Assembly: GCF_036250675.1 (NCBI RefSeq)
Contig: NZ_CP109592.1
Location: 9,362,001-9,426,000 of the forward strand
DNA: 64,000 nt
From: Streptomyces sp. NBC_01689
Lineage (GTDB): Bacteria > Actinomycetota > Actinomycetes > Streptomycetales > Streptomycetaceae
Reading direction: 5' to 3'
Of the stretch, positions 9,034-18,698 are shown in pieces. The translations under genes and the position numbers were made by a program. The first letter of the stretch is position 1, and the number at the start of each line of letters is the position of its first letter. The notes under the pieces were generated by a model. The model was not told where the DNA came from. It made no database searches and saw only the letters and a list, made by a program, of their open reading frames with translations.

Positions 9034-9495
9034 ATGGACATGCCCGAGGCGTGGATCGGCTTCAACTCTCTTGATCGGCAGCGATACTGGTGGCGGACCG
9101 GCATCCTGACGCTGGCGCTCGCTGGTGTGATGGTGGCGATCAGCTTGACCACGCATGAACCGGGCAAATGGTGGGCCGGTGGCGTAGGGGCCTTCTCCGT
9201 AGCTGTGTTCTTGAGCGCGATCAACTCGATCTACGGCCAGGTCCTCCTGACCACCACGGAGTTGGAATTCCGCACCTTCGTCAGCAGTCGTGTGGTTCCC
9301 TGGAGCGAGGTCGTGCGCATCGAGGAGCGGCAGCGGGTGTCACGGAGCGGAACCTGGTCGGACCTTCGTGTCATCAGGATCCATGGGCGCTCGCTCACGA
9401 TTCCGGGGACACTCACCAATCGCGTGATGGATGCGGAACTTGAGCGGAAGCAGGCCGTCATCCAAGAGCGCTGGTCCCTCGCGACCGGTGGCTGA
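9034..9495 (+). CDS. Membrane protein with PH-like (bPH2/YdbS-type) tail
   Basis: About 153 residues from the ATG at 9034; ATG 9040 is equally possible. Two hydrophobic segments (ILTLALAGVMVAISLTT and GVGAFSVAVFLSAINSIYG) precede a soluble tail reading LLTTTELEFRTFVSSRVVPW, SEVVRIEERQRV and DLRVIRIHGRSLTIPG. The order of strands and the PWSEV turn resemble bacterial PH domains of small integral membrane proteins. Third-position G/C is lower than in neighbouring genes. The function is unknown. Confidence 0.7.
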   Translation: MDMPEAWIGFNSLDRQRYWWRTGILTLALAGVMVAISLTTHEPGKWWAGGVGAFSVAVFLSAINSIYGQVLLTTTELEFRTFVSSRVVPWSEVVRIEERQRVSRSGTWSDLRVIRIHGRSLTIPGTLTNRVMDAELERKQAVIQERWSLATGG

Positions 9496-9841
9496 GGTAT
9501 CTCATGCTGCGAGAGTCTCGGTTGCGAGGGGGGAAGGGAACGGCCTCCTCGAAAAGGTGTCCGTGCTGAAGGCAGTGGTAGAGCTGGCCGAGCATGCGGT
9601 TGAAGGGGTTCCTCTGTGCGGCAGCGTGCCAGTCTCCGTGACCCTCGCGGCGCCTGCGGTAATGGGCTTTGACACCTGGTGAGGCGGTGATGGCGGAAGA
9701 GGCCCAGAGGTAGCCGGCGTGGTTGAGACGGTCGTTCTTCACCCATCGGCGGGTGATGCTCGACTTCTTGCCGGAGGCCCGGGTGATGGGTGAGGCGCCG
9801 GCGTACGCCTTCAGGCCTCGGCCGTCGGCGAACCCGCTTCG
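9458..9841 (-). pseudogene. IS110-family transposase, C-terminal remnant
   Basis: The frame beginning near 9838 reads FADGRGLKAYAGASPITRAS, then SSITRRWVKNDRLNHAGYLW, SPGVKAHYRRRREGHGDWHAAA and LGQLYHCLQHG. This is the C-terminal half of IS110/IS116/IS902 transposases, including the region around the conserved serine (GASPITRASG). The N-terminal DEDD domain is missing and no start or terminal motif is visible. The 3' end overlaps the end of the PH-like protein gene on the other strand. A dead remnant. Confidence 0.75.
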
Positions 9842-10233
9842 CCGCAGGCATCGCAGCCCCCTACTCGAACATCCCGAGAAGCTTCCGCCCCATCGGAACG
9901 CCCCTAACCACGGATTAGGTAGGTGTCGCCCCTGCGCGGGCGGCCTCGCAGCGCTCCGTGACAGCCGTGAACGGCGTCCCGTGCACCGTATGCAGACCGG
10001 GATCGGGGACCGCCCCGAGCCGCGAACGCGGCCCTGGTGACGGGACCATACGAAACCCCGGACCTCCGCGGCCCGGGGTCTCTCTGCGCTCTGGGGTCTC
10101 CGTCCGGTCCCACGACCTGCCGACGGGAGTGTCACGCCCACTTCCTACCGAGTACCCACGACTCGTCGAGATGTTCCTGGCCGACCACCTCGAATTTGTC
10201 CGTGAGCCGGTCGATGCGCCCGCGGGACAGCTC
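9842..10233. other. Intergenic, no supported gene
   Basis: This lies between the transposase remnant and the AraC-type gene. Open frames exist on both strands, but none has a family motif, a good start site or a clear coding bias. It may be scrambled DNA from the insertion event. Confidence 0.4.
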
Positions 10234-11277
10234 TCAGGGGCGGTCGAGATCTCCCGTCGAGGTTGTGCGACTCCTCAGGTATGCGGTCGGGCTCGCCCCG
10301 TAAGAGGATCTGAAGTGTTTGATGAAGTGGCTGGCGTCCGCGAAGTGCCAACGCGTCGCCAGTTCCGAGACGTTGACCGCCGCGCCCTTCGTCATCAGTT
10401 CATCATGAGCCCTTTCCAGACGTCTCCGGCGGGTGAAAGCCATGACAGTGTCATCGGCGGCAGCGAAGGACCTGTGCAACGTCCGAACGGACACGCCCAC
10501 GAGACCGGCAATCACGGCAGGGGACAGATCGCGCCGGTCCAAGTGCTTCTCGATCGCGCTTCTTGCCGCTTCCAGCGTTGCCGGCGGATCTTCGCCGAAG
10601 GGCTTCTCGCCCTGTTCGTGGAGGAGTCCCGAGAGCAGGGTGGCGCAAGTGTTCAGCGCGAGGTCCTGCGTGAACGGTGACTGATCCAGATCCCCGCTGC
10701 TCTTCTCGATGGCCTCGAGGAAATGTGTCAGGAAACGGACGTGGGGCGATGCCACGTCTGCCACGAATGCCCGGTCAAAGGCCTTGAAGGAGCCGTGTGG
10801 AAAGGGGACCAGCTGCCTGGGGATCGTGACCACGCGTATGCGTGTTCCTGGCGCGCAGGCGAACTGCCAAGACGCTTTGGTGTCTCTGATGCACAGCTGG
10901 CCCGGCCCCACCACGTTCTCACCGTGCTTGCCCTCGAACCGCAAAGAGCCCGATGCGACCAAGTCGGCCACGATGGGATCTTTCTCTTGGCCGCTGCCCG
11001 AGATGCCGGTCAATGAGTCGCAGTAGACTTTGACCGAGAGGAGACTCTTGAAAAGATGTCCCTTGGCCGCGAACCTGAATCCTCTCACGGCATCGGGTCG
11101 AGGGATGGCCAGGCTCTTCAGGTGGGCGAACGGACTGTCTTCCCACTCTTCGAAGGGGCGTATCGAACGCTCGATCTGACGGGCGGTGAGATGCAGCGCG
11201 TTGGCGAAATCCGTCGCGCGCTCGACGACTGGCGGAGGGGACGTCCGATCGGCCGAGGGGTTGCCACTGGCTGTCAT
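10234..11277 (-). CDS. AraC/XylS-family transcriptional regulator
   Basis: A 347-residue regulator of the AraC_binding_2 type. The N-terminal half (residues about 30-230) is a cupin-like sensing domain. The C-terminal pair of helix-turn-helices contains SPAVIAGLVGVSVRTLHRSF (first) and SELATRWHFADASHFIKHFR then SSYGASPTAYLR (second), with the GxSPxxYLR signature. Codon use is less G/C-biased than its surroundings (AAG, GAT, TTC mixed), and an IS110 remnant is close by, suggesting acquisition by transfer. The target is unknown. Confidence 0.9.
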   Translation of the reverse strand: MTASGNPSADRTSPPPVVERATDFANALHLTARQIERSIRPFEEWEDSPFAHLKSLAIPRPDAVRGFRFAAKGHLFKSLLSVKVYCDSLTGISGSGQEKDPIVADLVASGSLRFEGKHGENVVGPGQLCIRDTKASWQFACAPGTRIRVVTIPRQLVPFPHGSFKAFDRAFVADVASPHVRFLTHFLEAIEKSSGDLDQSPFTQDLALNTCATLLSGLLHEQGEKPFGEDPPATLEAARSAIEKHLDRRDLSPAVIAGLVGVSVRTLHRSFAAADDTVMAFTRRRRLERAHDELMTKGAAVNVSELATRWHFADASHFIKHFRSSYGASPTAYLRSRTTSTGDLDRP

Positions 11278-12256
11278 GTTTCTCCTGCGCCGACGATCAG
11301 CAATATCGCAAAGGTGGTGAATGGGAAATCGATCGATAACGTGTAGATGGCATCTATGTGCTGGTCAAGATCGGAAGCGTACGAACTCGCCCCGAGGCCT
11401 GTCGAGCAGGCGAGTCCCGGTGGCACTGTGATGCGAGGACGTGGCGCTGGGAGACCGCATGTTCGCGCCGGTGGGCCTCGTGCGTGCGCGTCTCTCCGGT
11501 CGGCCCGAGTCCGCGGTGGCAAGCACCGATCCGATCCCGCGAGAGGGCCGGATGTCACGTCCGGTGATCCGCTCCGACGGGCGGACGGAAAGTCTCTCGT
11601 TCGACTGCCCCCTCGCCTCTGCTCGTGTGCCTCCCCGTGTGCTCACGCCACCGCTCGATGCGCTCGGACGACGCCCCCTCATTCTCTCTCGACCCGCATC
11701 CCGGTCACCCCTCGGAAACTGGGTCTCCCAGTCCTAGGCATCCGTGTCTTCGGGAGGTGACGGCCAGGCATCGCCGCCGGACAGTCGGCTCGGCCCGATC
11801 CCTGCACACGGCCAGGCCCCGTTCCGGGACTCGCGGCTCATCGGATTCTGTACGGGGGCGAGGAGATTTGGGTCGACAGTGTGCAGGTCGTTCTGGAACA
11901 CCGTCCAGCGGTCTTCCAAGGAGACCTGACGGAGAGTCGCGGCCGCGTGCGAATGGTCCGGAAACCGGACGGAAACACTCTCCGAGGGACTCACCGGGAT
12001 ATGTCGCGCGCCACCGATGGTATGTCCGTGCCAGAAGGATCGGATATGCGCGGCAGCGCCGGTGGAGCCCGTGTTTTCCAGCCGCGAAGCCGTCTAAGAT
12101 CCCTGACGGCGGTGGACATGGGCCGTGACTTGTCCTGCGTATGACTCCCGAAGCGCGCGCTACTTCATTATCGGCGGATTGGGGCACATCGTTGCCCGGC
12201 CTGTATGGCCGGAGAAGATTGCGCGCGAATAACCTGAGGGAGAGGGGCCTGCCCCG
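11278..12256. other. 979-base stretch without a recognisable gene
   Basis: A/T-richer ends (11280-11350 and 12150-12260) are probable promoter regions for the AraC gene and the kinase. Between them several short frames exist on both strands (for example minus 11734-11994, whose translation includes LRQVSLEDRWTVFQNDLHT), but none matches a family I know or has a good ribosome binding site. Confidence 0.4.
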
Positions 12257-13681
12257 ATGCACGACGACGCCACGGCCACAGGACGAGCGGACGGCCGGCT
12301 CATTTCTGGGCGTTACCGCTTGTTGTCAGCCCTGGGCAGAGGCGGCATGGGGACCGTTTGGCGCGCCTACGACGAAGTGCTTCAGCGTGAGGTGGCCGTC
12401 AAGGAGGTTCGGGCTCCCTTCGACATGACGGCGTCGCAACTCGAGCGGATGAATGCCCGACTCGAGCGCGAGGCCTGGGCGGCCGCCAGGGTCCAGCACC
12501 CCAACGTGGTGACGGTCTTCGATGTCGTCACACAGGATGACCGCCCATGGATCGTCATGGAACTCATCCACGGTTCATCAATGGCGGACCTGCTGGAAGC
12601 GCATGGGCCTTTCGGGTTGCGACGCACCGCTCACCTCGGTGCCGAAGTGGCTGCCGCGCTCGGTGCCGCCCACCGGGCGGGAGTCCTGCACCGTGACGTG
12701 AAGCCGGCCAATGTGCTCGTGTCGCAGAGCGGCCGAGTGGTGCTCAGCGACTTCGGCATTGCCATGGTCGAAGGGAGTTCGTCCCTGACGCTGACCGGAG
12801 AGATGGTGGGCTCTCCGGAATTCCTCTCGCCGGAGAGGGCGTTGGGGCAGGAGTCGGGACCGGCCTCCGACCTGTGGGCACTTGGGATCCTGCTCTATCG
12901 TGTGGTTGAGGGGCGCTCTCCCTTCCGGCAGGACACGCCGCTGATGACACCTCGGGCGATCGTGGACGAGGTGGTGCCTCCGGCCCATGCGGCTGGGCCA
13001 CTGGCGCCCGTGATCGACGGACTGCTGCGGAAGAATCCAGGCGAACGCCTGACGGCGGACGAGGCGGAACGGGCGCTGCGGGCCATCGGCAACTCCGAGG
13101 ATACGAGTGTCACCGGGGCTCACATCGTCACGCGAAGCTCTTCCGCGGGATCGCGCGCCGAGCGGACGGTGAGGGAGGTCGGACTCGCGTCCGCCCTGAC
13201 GCCCGCCCGCCGTCATCGGCGGATCGTCTTCCTGAGCGTGGGGGCGGTGGTCGTCCTGCTGGCCGCCGGGCTGACCCGTTCGCTGTGGGGTGCGGATGCC
13301 GAGAAGGATGCCAGCCCGCCGGGGGAGCGGAAGTCTGTGCCGGCCGCGGTGTCGGTCACCGTGGCCGGCACACACACCGCCTATTCAGGGGACTGCCCGC
13401 CGGATCCGAAGGAATCGCCCACGCTCACCGCGACGTTCACCAGTACGCGGACGCCGATGACGGTTGAGTACCACTGGGTGGCGGAGGGTACCCCCCTCGT
13501 GGACTCGGAGTGGAAGACCTTGTCATTCAAGGAGGGTGACCACGCTCGCCGAGTGACCATGGATTTCACCGCGTACCAGAGAAGCCTGCCGATCGGTGCT
13601 CAGATCAGTATAGAAATCCGCAAGCCGAAGGCAGCCACATCGAACCTCGTTCCGGTCGCCTTGTCCTGCCGGATCACCTAG
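12257..13681 (+). CDS. Membrane-anchored Ser/Thr protein kinase (PknB-like)
   Basis: A 474-residue Hanks-type kinase. The Gly loop GRGGMGTV (27-34), Lys49 in AVKEV, the catalytic loop HRDVKPAN (145-152, Asp147) and DFG (165-167) are all present. The APE motif is SPE (191-193). A basic stop-transfer followed by one TM helix lies at about 322-340. The extracellular tail (350-474) contains two Cys (CPPDP and SCRIT) and beta-strand patterns (TLTATFTSTRTPMTVEYHW), a small Ig-like or disulfide-closed domain rather than PASTA repeats. The start has a GGGAGAGGGG site. It probably senses an external signal and phosphorylates cytoplasmic targets. Confidence 0.93.
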   Translation: MHDDATATGRADGRLISGRYRLLSALGRGGMGTVWRAYDEVLQREVAVKEVRAPFDMTASQLERMNARLEREAWAAARVQHPNVVTVFDVVTQDDRPWIVMELIHGSSMADLLEAHGPFGLRRTAHLGAEVAAALGAAHRAGVLHRDVKPANVLVSQSGRVVLSDFGIAMVEGSSSLTLTGEMVGSPEFLSPERALGQESGPASDLWALGILLYRVVEGRSPFRQDTPLMTPRAIVDEVVPPAHAAGPLAPVIDGLLRKNPGERLTADEAERALRAIGNSEDTSVTGAHIVTRSSSAGSRAERTVREVGLASALTPARRHRRIVFLSVGAVVVLLAAGLTRSLWGADAEKDASPPGERKSVPAAVSVTVAGTHTAYSGDCPPDPKESPTLTATFTSTRTPMTVEYHWVAEGTPLVDSEWKTLSFKEGDHARRVTMDFTAYQRSLPIGAQISIEIRKPKAATSNLVPVALSCRIT

Positions 13682-13833
13682 CAAACCTCTTGGATCACCA
13701 GGCCCTTGGGGCTGAGGCGGTGCTGCCCGCCTCCCGTCGCGTTCGACGCGGAGTCCCACCCGCGCAAGTCCTGCATGCCCGGTGCGACATTTGACCTCGG
13801 GGTCCGCCCCGCATTTCACCCTTCCGATTCCGG

Positions 13834-14463
13834 GTGATTCTTCATTCTCTTCGCGTCGATGTATTCGTCGGCCCCGAGGATTTCGACGTATTCCGTTCCC
13901 GGTGCGTGCAGTCCTGGCGCATGCGGCTCTCTGCCGTCGGCGATGAAAGAAAAACCGTGGACGAACTGGCCCGCCAGATCGTGCGCCTGGCCGACCTGCG
14001 GGATCCGGCCGCGGGCACCACCGTCAACGTCGGGGTCGTCAGCGGCGGGACACGGCCCAACGTGACCGCGGGCCGCGCGGTCGCCGAACTGGACGTCCGG
14101 GTCGCCTCGCGCGGCGAGGAAGAACGCGTCAGCGGTGCCCTGAACGCCTTGACGCCCCACGACCCCCGGACCACCGTCACCGTGACCGGTGGCTGGAACC
14201 GTCCCGTCTTCGACCGCGGCCCCGGTGTGGCAGCGCTCGCGGACCTCGCCCGGGGCTGCGCGAGCCTGCTCGGCGAGAAGCTAGGCGAAGCTAGCGTCGG
14301 CGGCGCCAGCGACGGAAACTTCGCGGCCGCCGCCGGCAGCCCGGTCCTCGACGGACTGGGTGCCGTCGGTGACGGAGCCCACGCGGCCTCCGAGTACGCC
14401 CTGGCCTCCGGACTCGTCCGACGCGCCGGACTCGCGGCGCTCGTCATCACCTCGCTCGCCTGA
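13834..14463 (+). pseudogene. M20 peptidase (carboxypeptidase G2-like), C-terminal remnant
   Basis: Recognisable from about 13930: KTVDELARQIVRLADLRDP then GTTVNVGVVSGGTRPNV, the M20 dimerisation domain, followed by the end of the catalytic domain with GGASDGNFAAAAG and PVLDGLGAVGDGAHA, which holds the last metal ligand His. The first ~200 residues, including the HxD and Asp/Glu metal ligands, are missing, and residues before position ~33 do not match the family. Truncated and very probably inactive. Confidence 0.75.
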
Positions 14464-14509
14464 CGCCTGACGCCTGACGCCTGACGCCTGACGCCTGACG
14501 CCTGACGCC
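14461..14509. repeat. Seven tandem copies of the heptamer TGACGCC
   Basis: Starting exactly at the TGA stop of the M20 remnant, TGACGCC is repeated seven times without a mismatch and then breaks at TGCCC. Unit length 7 shifts frame, so copy-number change would alter any frame through it. Such arrays arise by slippage; no function is evident. Confidence 0.95.
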
Positions 14510-14684
14510 TGCCCATCCGGCCGACAGCCCTCGCGACTCGTCACCGAGTGTCGCCAGGCGTCACTGAGCGAGGTCAAAAGAAACCGATGACCGAAATCCG
14601 GCCGACATCGGAATGCGTACGCGCATAGTCGGCGTTTGCACATACCGTCCAGGATGCCCTCCCCGCACCACAGGAGAACCCTTC

Positions 14685-15782
14685 GTGACCACGCTCTTCA
14701 CCCCCTACACCGCTCGCTCGCTGACCATTCCGAACCGTGTGTGGATGGCCGCGATGTGCCAGTACAGCGCCGCGCCCGACGGCGACCTCGCGGGAGCGCC
14801 GAACGACTGGCACCTGACCCACCTCGCGGCCCGGGCGACCGGGGGCACCGGCCTGATCATCACCGAGGCCACCGCCGTCACCCCGGAGGGACGGATCAGC
14901 CCCTACGACCTCGGCATCTGGAACGACACGCAGGTCGAGGCGTTCCGCCGGATCACCGACTTCCTCGTCTCACAGGGCACGGTGCCCGGCATCCAGCTCG
15001 CGCACGCCGGACGCAAGGCGTCGACCGAGCGCACCTGGGTCGACCGCGGCGCGCCCATCGCCCCGGACCAGGAGCATGGTTGGCAGCCTGTGGCACCCAG
15101 CGCCATCCCCTTCACGGAGGGTTCGACGACGCCGACGGAGCTGACGGTCGAGCAGATCCGGGAGCTGGTCGAGCAGTTCGCCGACGCAGCCCGCCGCGCC
15201 TTGCGGGCGGGGTTCCAGGTCGTCGAGATCCACGGTGCGCACGGCTATCTGATCCACCAGTTCCTCTCCCCGTTCAGCAACCACCGCACCGACGCGTACG
15301 GCGGGTCCTTCGAGGGCCGAAGCCGTTTCGCCCTCGAGGTCGTCGAGGCCGTGCGCGCGGTCTGGCCCGAGCATCTGCCCGTCTTCTTCCGGGTCTCGGC
15401 CACCGACTGGCTCGCCGAGAACGGCGACCCCCGGGACGGCTGGTGCGCCGACGAGGCCGTACGCCTGGCCAAGGAACTGCGCGCCCTCGGCGTCGACCTC
15501 TTCGACGTCTCGACCGGCGGCAATGTCCCCGACGCAGTGATCCCGGTCGCCCCGGACTACCAGCTGCCGTTCGCCGAGCGCATCCGTGAGGAGGCCGACA
15601 TGCCGGTGGCGACCGTCGGCCTGATCACCGAACCCGCCCGCGCACAGGCCGTCGTAGCCACGGGCAAGGCCGATGCGGTGCTGCTCGGCCGCGAACTCCT
15701 GCGCAACCCGTACTGGGCCCGGCACGCGGCCAAGGAACTCGGCGGCGAGATCGCCACGCCCGAGCAGTACCACCGGGCCTGA
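14685..15782 (+). CDS. NADH:flavin oxidoreductase, old yellow enzyme (YqjM-like)
   Basis: A 365-residue FMN-dependent ene-reductase. The GTG at 14685 is preceded by CAGGAGAA. Diagnostic blocks: LTIPNRVWMAAMCQY (with the Cys typical of the YqjM class), GIQLAHAGRKAS, the EIHGAHGYLIHQFLSPFSN substrate/FMN His motif (two parts), NHRTDAYGGSFEGR and VGLITEPARAQAVVATGKAD near the FMN phosphate site. Full length for the class, which reduces activated C=C bonds with NADPH. No operon partner; a strong terminator hairpin follows. Confidence 0.95.
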   Translation: MTTLFTPYTARSLTIPNRVWMAAMCQYSAAPDGDLAGAPNDWHLTHLAARATGGTGLIITEATAVTPEGRISPYDLGIWNDTQVEAFRRITDFLVSQGTVPGIQLAHAGRKASTERTWVDRGAPIAPDQEHGWQPVAPSAIPFTEGSTTPTELTVEQIRELVEQFADAARRALRAGFQVVEIHGAHGYLIHQFLSPFSNHRTDAYGGSFEGRSRFALEVVEAVRAVWPEHLPVFFRVSATDWLAENGDPRDGWCADEAVRLAKELRALGVDLFDVSTGGNVPDAVIPVAPDYQLPFAERIREEADMPVATVGLITEPARAQAVVATGKADAVLLGRELLRNPYWARHAAKELGGEIATPEQYHRA

Positions 15783-15804
15783 GAGGGAACGCCCGGTCGG
15801 TCGA

Positions 15805-15839
15805 ACGACGGGCGAGCCTCCGCCGGGCTCGCCCGTCGT
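15805..15839 (+). terminator. Perfect 14-bp hairpin after the ene-reductase gene
   Basis: ACGACGGGCGAGCC and its exact reverse complement are separated by a 7-base loop, 22 bases after the stop. There is no U-tract, as usual for Streptomyces. It could serve both this gene and the converging channel gene. Confidence 0.8.
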
Positions 15840-15922
15840 GGGCGGGCAACCGTCTCCGGCCGGCCCGCGGCAACCCTCTCCGGCCGACCCGGCTCGGCGG
15901 CACCGCCCTGGCGCCGCGGTGA

Positions 15923-16837
15923 CTACGAACCCGCTCCGGCGGTGGAGGTGGTCGCCTCCGTCTCTCGGGGCCGGGGCGGTGGTGTCCAGGTCAGGCCGCG
16001 CTCCAGATCGTCGAGGGCGCGCCGCGCGGTGGCGATGCGTTCGAGCAGCACATGGGGGTCCTCCGGGGTAGTCGGAGGACGTCGGTCCGGACCCTCGCTG
16101 TCCTCCATGGCGCGTGCCTCGTCGAGCGAGGTGATGACCACTCCGATGAGCACGTTGACCAGGACGAAAGAGGCGAGCAGCACGTAGGACGCGTAGTAGA
16201 CGATGCTCCAGTGGGAGATCTCCAGACCGGCGTGGACCGCGTCGCCGATGCCGTCGAGGGTCATCAGCAGGAAGAGGGTCAGGACGGCGCGGCCGATGGA
16301 GCCGTAGTGCTCGGGGTCGTGGCGGGCGAAGAAGACCCAGCCGACCATGGCGTAGACGTACAGCAGCAGCGCACCGACCACCAGGAAGCTGAGGGTGCCC
16401 GGGAGGCTTCGGGCGACCGCGACGAGGAAGACGCGCAACTGCGGCAGGAAGCGTGCGGTGCGCAGGACCCGGGCGAGGCGCAACAGCCGTAGCACGGTGG
16501 TGTTCTCGCGGACGACGGGAAGGAAGGCGCTGAGGACGACGGCGAGGTCGAAGAGGTTCCACGGGTCCCGGAAGAAGTCCCGGGGGCGGTCGGCGTGGGC
16601 GGCCAGGCGGAGCACGATCTCCACGGTGAAGGCGGCTACGCAGGCGTGCTCGGCGAGGCGTAACCACCGGCTCCAGTCGCTCGCCAGTCCGCTGTAGGTC
16701 TCGACGCCGAGCAGTGCCGCGTTGGTGAGGATCAGGGCGAACACGGTGACGGCGAACCCACGGGACTCCGTGACGGCGCGACAACGCCGTGCCAACGTCT
16801 GCCGGGCCGGCTGCCTCCCGGTGGTCACATCCGTCAT
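15923..16837 (-). CDS. Single-domain voltage-gated cation channel (ion transport protein)
   Basis: A 304-residue six-TM channel subunit of the bacterial NaV type. S1 is about 28-48. The S4 sensor (113-135) holds regularly spaced Arg in VLRLLRLARVLRTARF. The pore loop has LMTLDGIGD (192-199) and S6 is about 215-240 (VLLASFVLVNVLIGVVI), followed by an acidic/Pro-rich tail that could be a coiled assembly domain. Tetramer in the membrane. Odd point: the filter is TLDGIGD, not the TLESW of NaChBac-like channels, so selectivity is uncertain. Confidence 0.88.
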   Translation of the reverse strand: MTDVTTGRQPARQTLARRCRAVTESRGFAVTVFALILTNAALLGVETYSGLASDWSRWLRLAEHACVAAFTVEIVLRLAAHADRPRDFFRDPWNLFDLAVVLSAFLPVVRENTTVLRLLRLARVLRTARFLPQLRVFLVAVARSLPGTLSFLVVGALLLYVYAMVGWVFFARHDPEHYGSIGRAVLTLFLLMTLDGIGDAVHAGLEISHWSIVYYASYVLLASFVLVNVLIGVVITSLDEARAMEDSEGPDRRPPTTPEDPHVLLERIATARRALDDLERGLTWTPPPRPRETEATTSTAGAGS

Positions 16838-16925
16838 TCCGCCCTGTTCCTCCGTGCTGCGCTCTGTCCCCGGCCGACCGGTCCGGAGGGCGGGCTTTCG
16901 GAGCGATCATGCTCCACGAGAGACT

Positions 16926-16941
16926 TCTACAGCAATGTAGA
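16926..16941. promoter_or_regulatory. Inverted repeat upstream of the channel gene
   Basis: TCTACA-GCAA-TGTAGA, a perfect 6-4-6 repeat about 90 bases before the channel start. It may be an operator; the TACA...TGTA halves recall BlaI/MecI-type sites but with a different spacer. The rest of 16838-17197 holds no supported gene. Confidence 0.35.
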
Positions 16942-17197
16942 GAGTGATGGGTGGCCGGTGCGCCGTTTCGGCCATGGGGCCGCCCCGTGGGGGAGTGGAC
17001 GTGATGTCCGGCCGGGGAATCAAGCCGGTGCCCCACCTCCGGTTCCACTGAGTGGCACACCACATGACAGACGAATATCCCGGCCGCAGTGTGAGAGGTC
17101 GCTCGCGACGCCGTCGCGAGGGTGCTGACGCGGGTACCGCTCCCTTCGTCCGGAGTCGGATCGGTGCCCGGCCCGTTGGTTCGGCCGGAGGGGAGCC

Positions 17198-18698
17198 GTG
17201 ATGAGGTACGTGGGGACGAGACCGGAGTCGACGAGTGGGCGCCGACGACGAGCGAGGCGCATCAGGCGGTTCGGGACGGTCCTGAGCGTGATGGCGCTCA
17301 TGACGGGATTCGGCTCGGCGGCAGCGTCTTCGGCATCGCCCTCGAAGGCCGGGGCCGTGCCGGGCGGCTTCGCCGACCGGGGTGACCTGTATGCCTACCA
17401 GACACGGCTGAACGCCGGTGCGGAGAAGATCCTCGCGGCCGGGAGCTCGGGCAACGCGAGCGTCGTGGCATCGCCGACCGCCCATGAGCTGCACGTCTAC
17501 TGGAACGGGGACATACCGGCCGCGGTCCGAACGGCGGCCGCGCGACTGGATGTTCCGGTCGTCTTCTCACCCGCGAAGTTCCCGCACAGCACACTGGTGA
17601 CACAGGCACGGGCGATGGCGGCCGACCCGCGGGTGGCCAAGGCGGCACCGAAGGCCGACGGCAGCGGACTGGCCGTCACGGTGGACGAGAGCACCGGAGC
17701 GACCGACCGTGCGGCACTGACCTCGAGGTCGGCCGTACCGGTGTCGGTCACCGAAGGACCCCGCGCGACACACCCGTCCGGTCGCCTGCGCGACACGGCT
17801 CCCTACTCCGGTGGCTCGTTCAACCGGGCGGGCGACAGCGCCTGCACCAACGGCGTCCCCGTGCGTCTGAACGGCAGCATGAGTACCGACTACGTCATGC
17901 TCACGGCCGCCCACTGCCTCGGCGGAGACGGTGCGACGGTGACCGTCTCGGGCGCGCTCGCGGGGGTCGCCTCCCGTCTGTCCCCGTGCCGTGACACCGC
18001 GGTCATCACCTACGGAGCCGTGCAGCCGCGCACCTACATCGGACCGTCGGAGTCGGAGACCAGCGTCCAAGTCCTGGGCGCGAGGGCCGACTTCGTCGGA
18101 AATCTGGTGGAGACAAGTGGCGCGGACTCCGGTGAGCACCTCGGAGTCACGGTGGTCGCGGTCGACGTGTTCGCCTCGTTCGAAGGCGGTTCCTGCGCCA
18201 CCGAGGGCCCGCTCACGGAGGTCGCACAGGATGACGTCGGCTGTGTCGCGAGCCCCGGGGACAGCGGCGGCCCGGTGTACTCGCCGGTGGGCCAGGGAGG
18301 CAACGTACTCGCCCGCGGCACGATCGTCGGCGCGCCGGAGCTCAACACCGTCTGCTCGGACGGCACCGCCGGCGGCAACCCGGCGTACTACGCGCCCCTG
18401 AAACGGCCGGCCGGCGACGGCCAGGTCGGTTCGCTCCAGTTCTACGACGCAAGTCCACCGGACCCGACGATCTTCGACCTGAACGGCCGATGGCTGGGCG
18501 GCGGACCCGTGATCAGTGTGAACGAGGCGTCCATCTCGGTCGACATGTCGGCCAACGGACGTCCGACGGGCCACCGGAACGGTCACCAGCACCTCGACGA
18601 TCCGGGTGACCTTCCCCGACGACAACACCTTCACCGGAGTACTTCAGGCTCCCAACAGGATCGTCTGGTCCAACAACACCGTATGGACCAAGGGTTGA
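17198..18698 (+). pseudogene. Secreted trypsin-like serine protease with a 1-base frameshift
   Basis: The GTG/ATG start at 17198/17201 follows GGAGGGGA. A signal peptide (Arg-rich, then VLSVMALMTGFGSAAASSA) is followed by a pro-region and an S1 domain with LTAAHC (His239), CRDTAVI (Asp266) and GDSGGP (Ser356); the triad is intact. The C-terminal domain (GRWLGGGPVISVNEASISVD) runs to about residue 457, then the frame breaks. Deleting one G of GGG at 18568-18570 restores the conserved ending (TGTVTSTSTIRV, FPDDNTFTG, APNRIVWSNNTVWTKG, stop at 18698). The protease domain could still be made and active; the damaged tail would be replaced by about 58 unrelated residues. Confidence 0.8.

Noticed and set aside
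11734..11994. Minus-strand 86-codon frame in the 11.3-12.2 kb gap
   Set aside because: Some protein-like stretches, but no ribosome binding site, no homology and weak codon bias.
14970..17063. 697-codon open frame on the minus strand
   Set aside because: Antisense to the ene-reductase and channel genes; Arg/Pro/Gly-rich translation typical of high-GC shadow frames.
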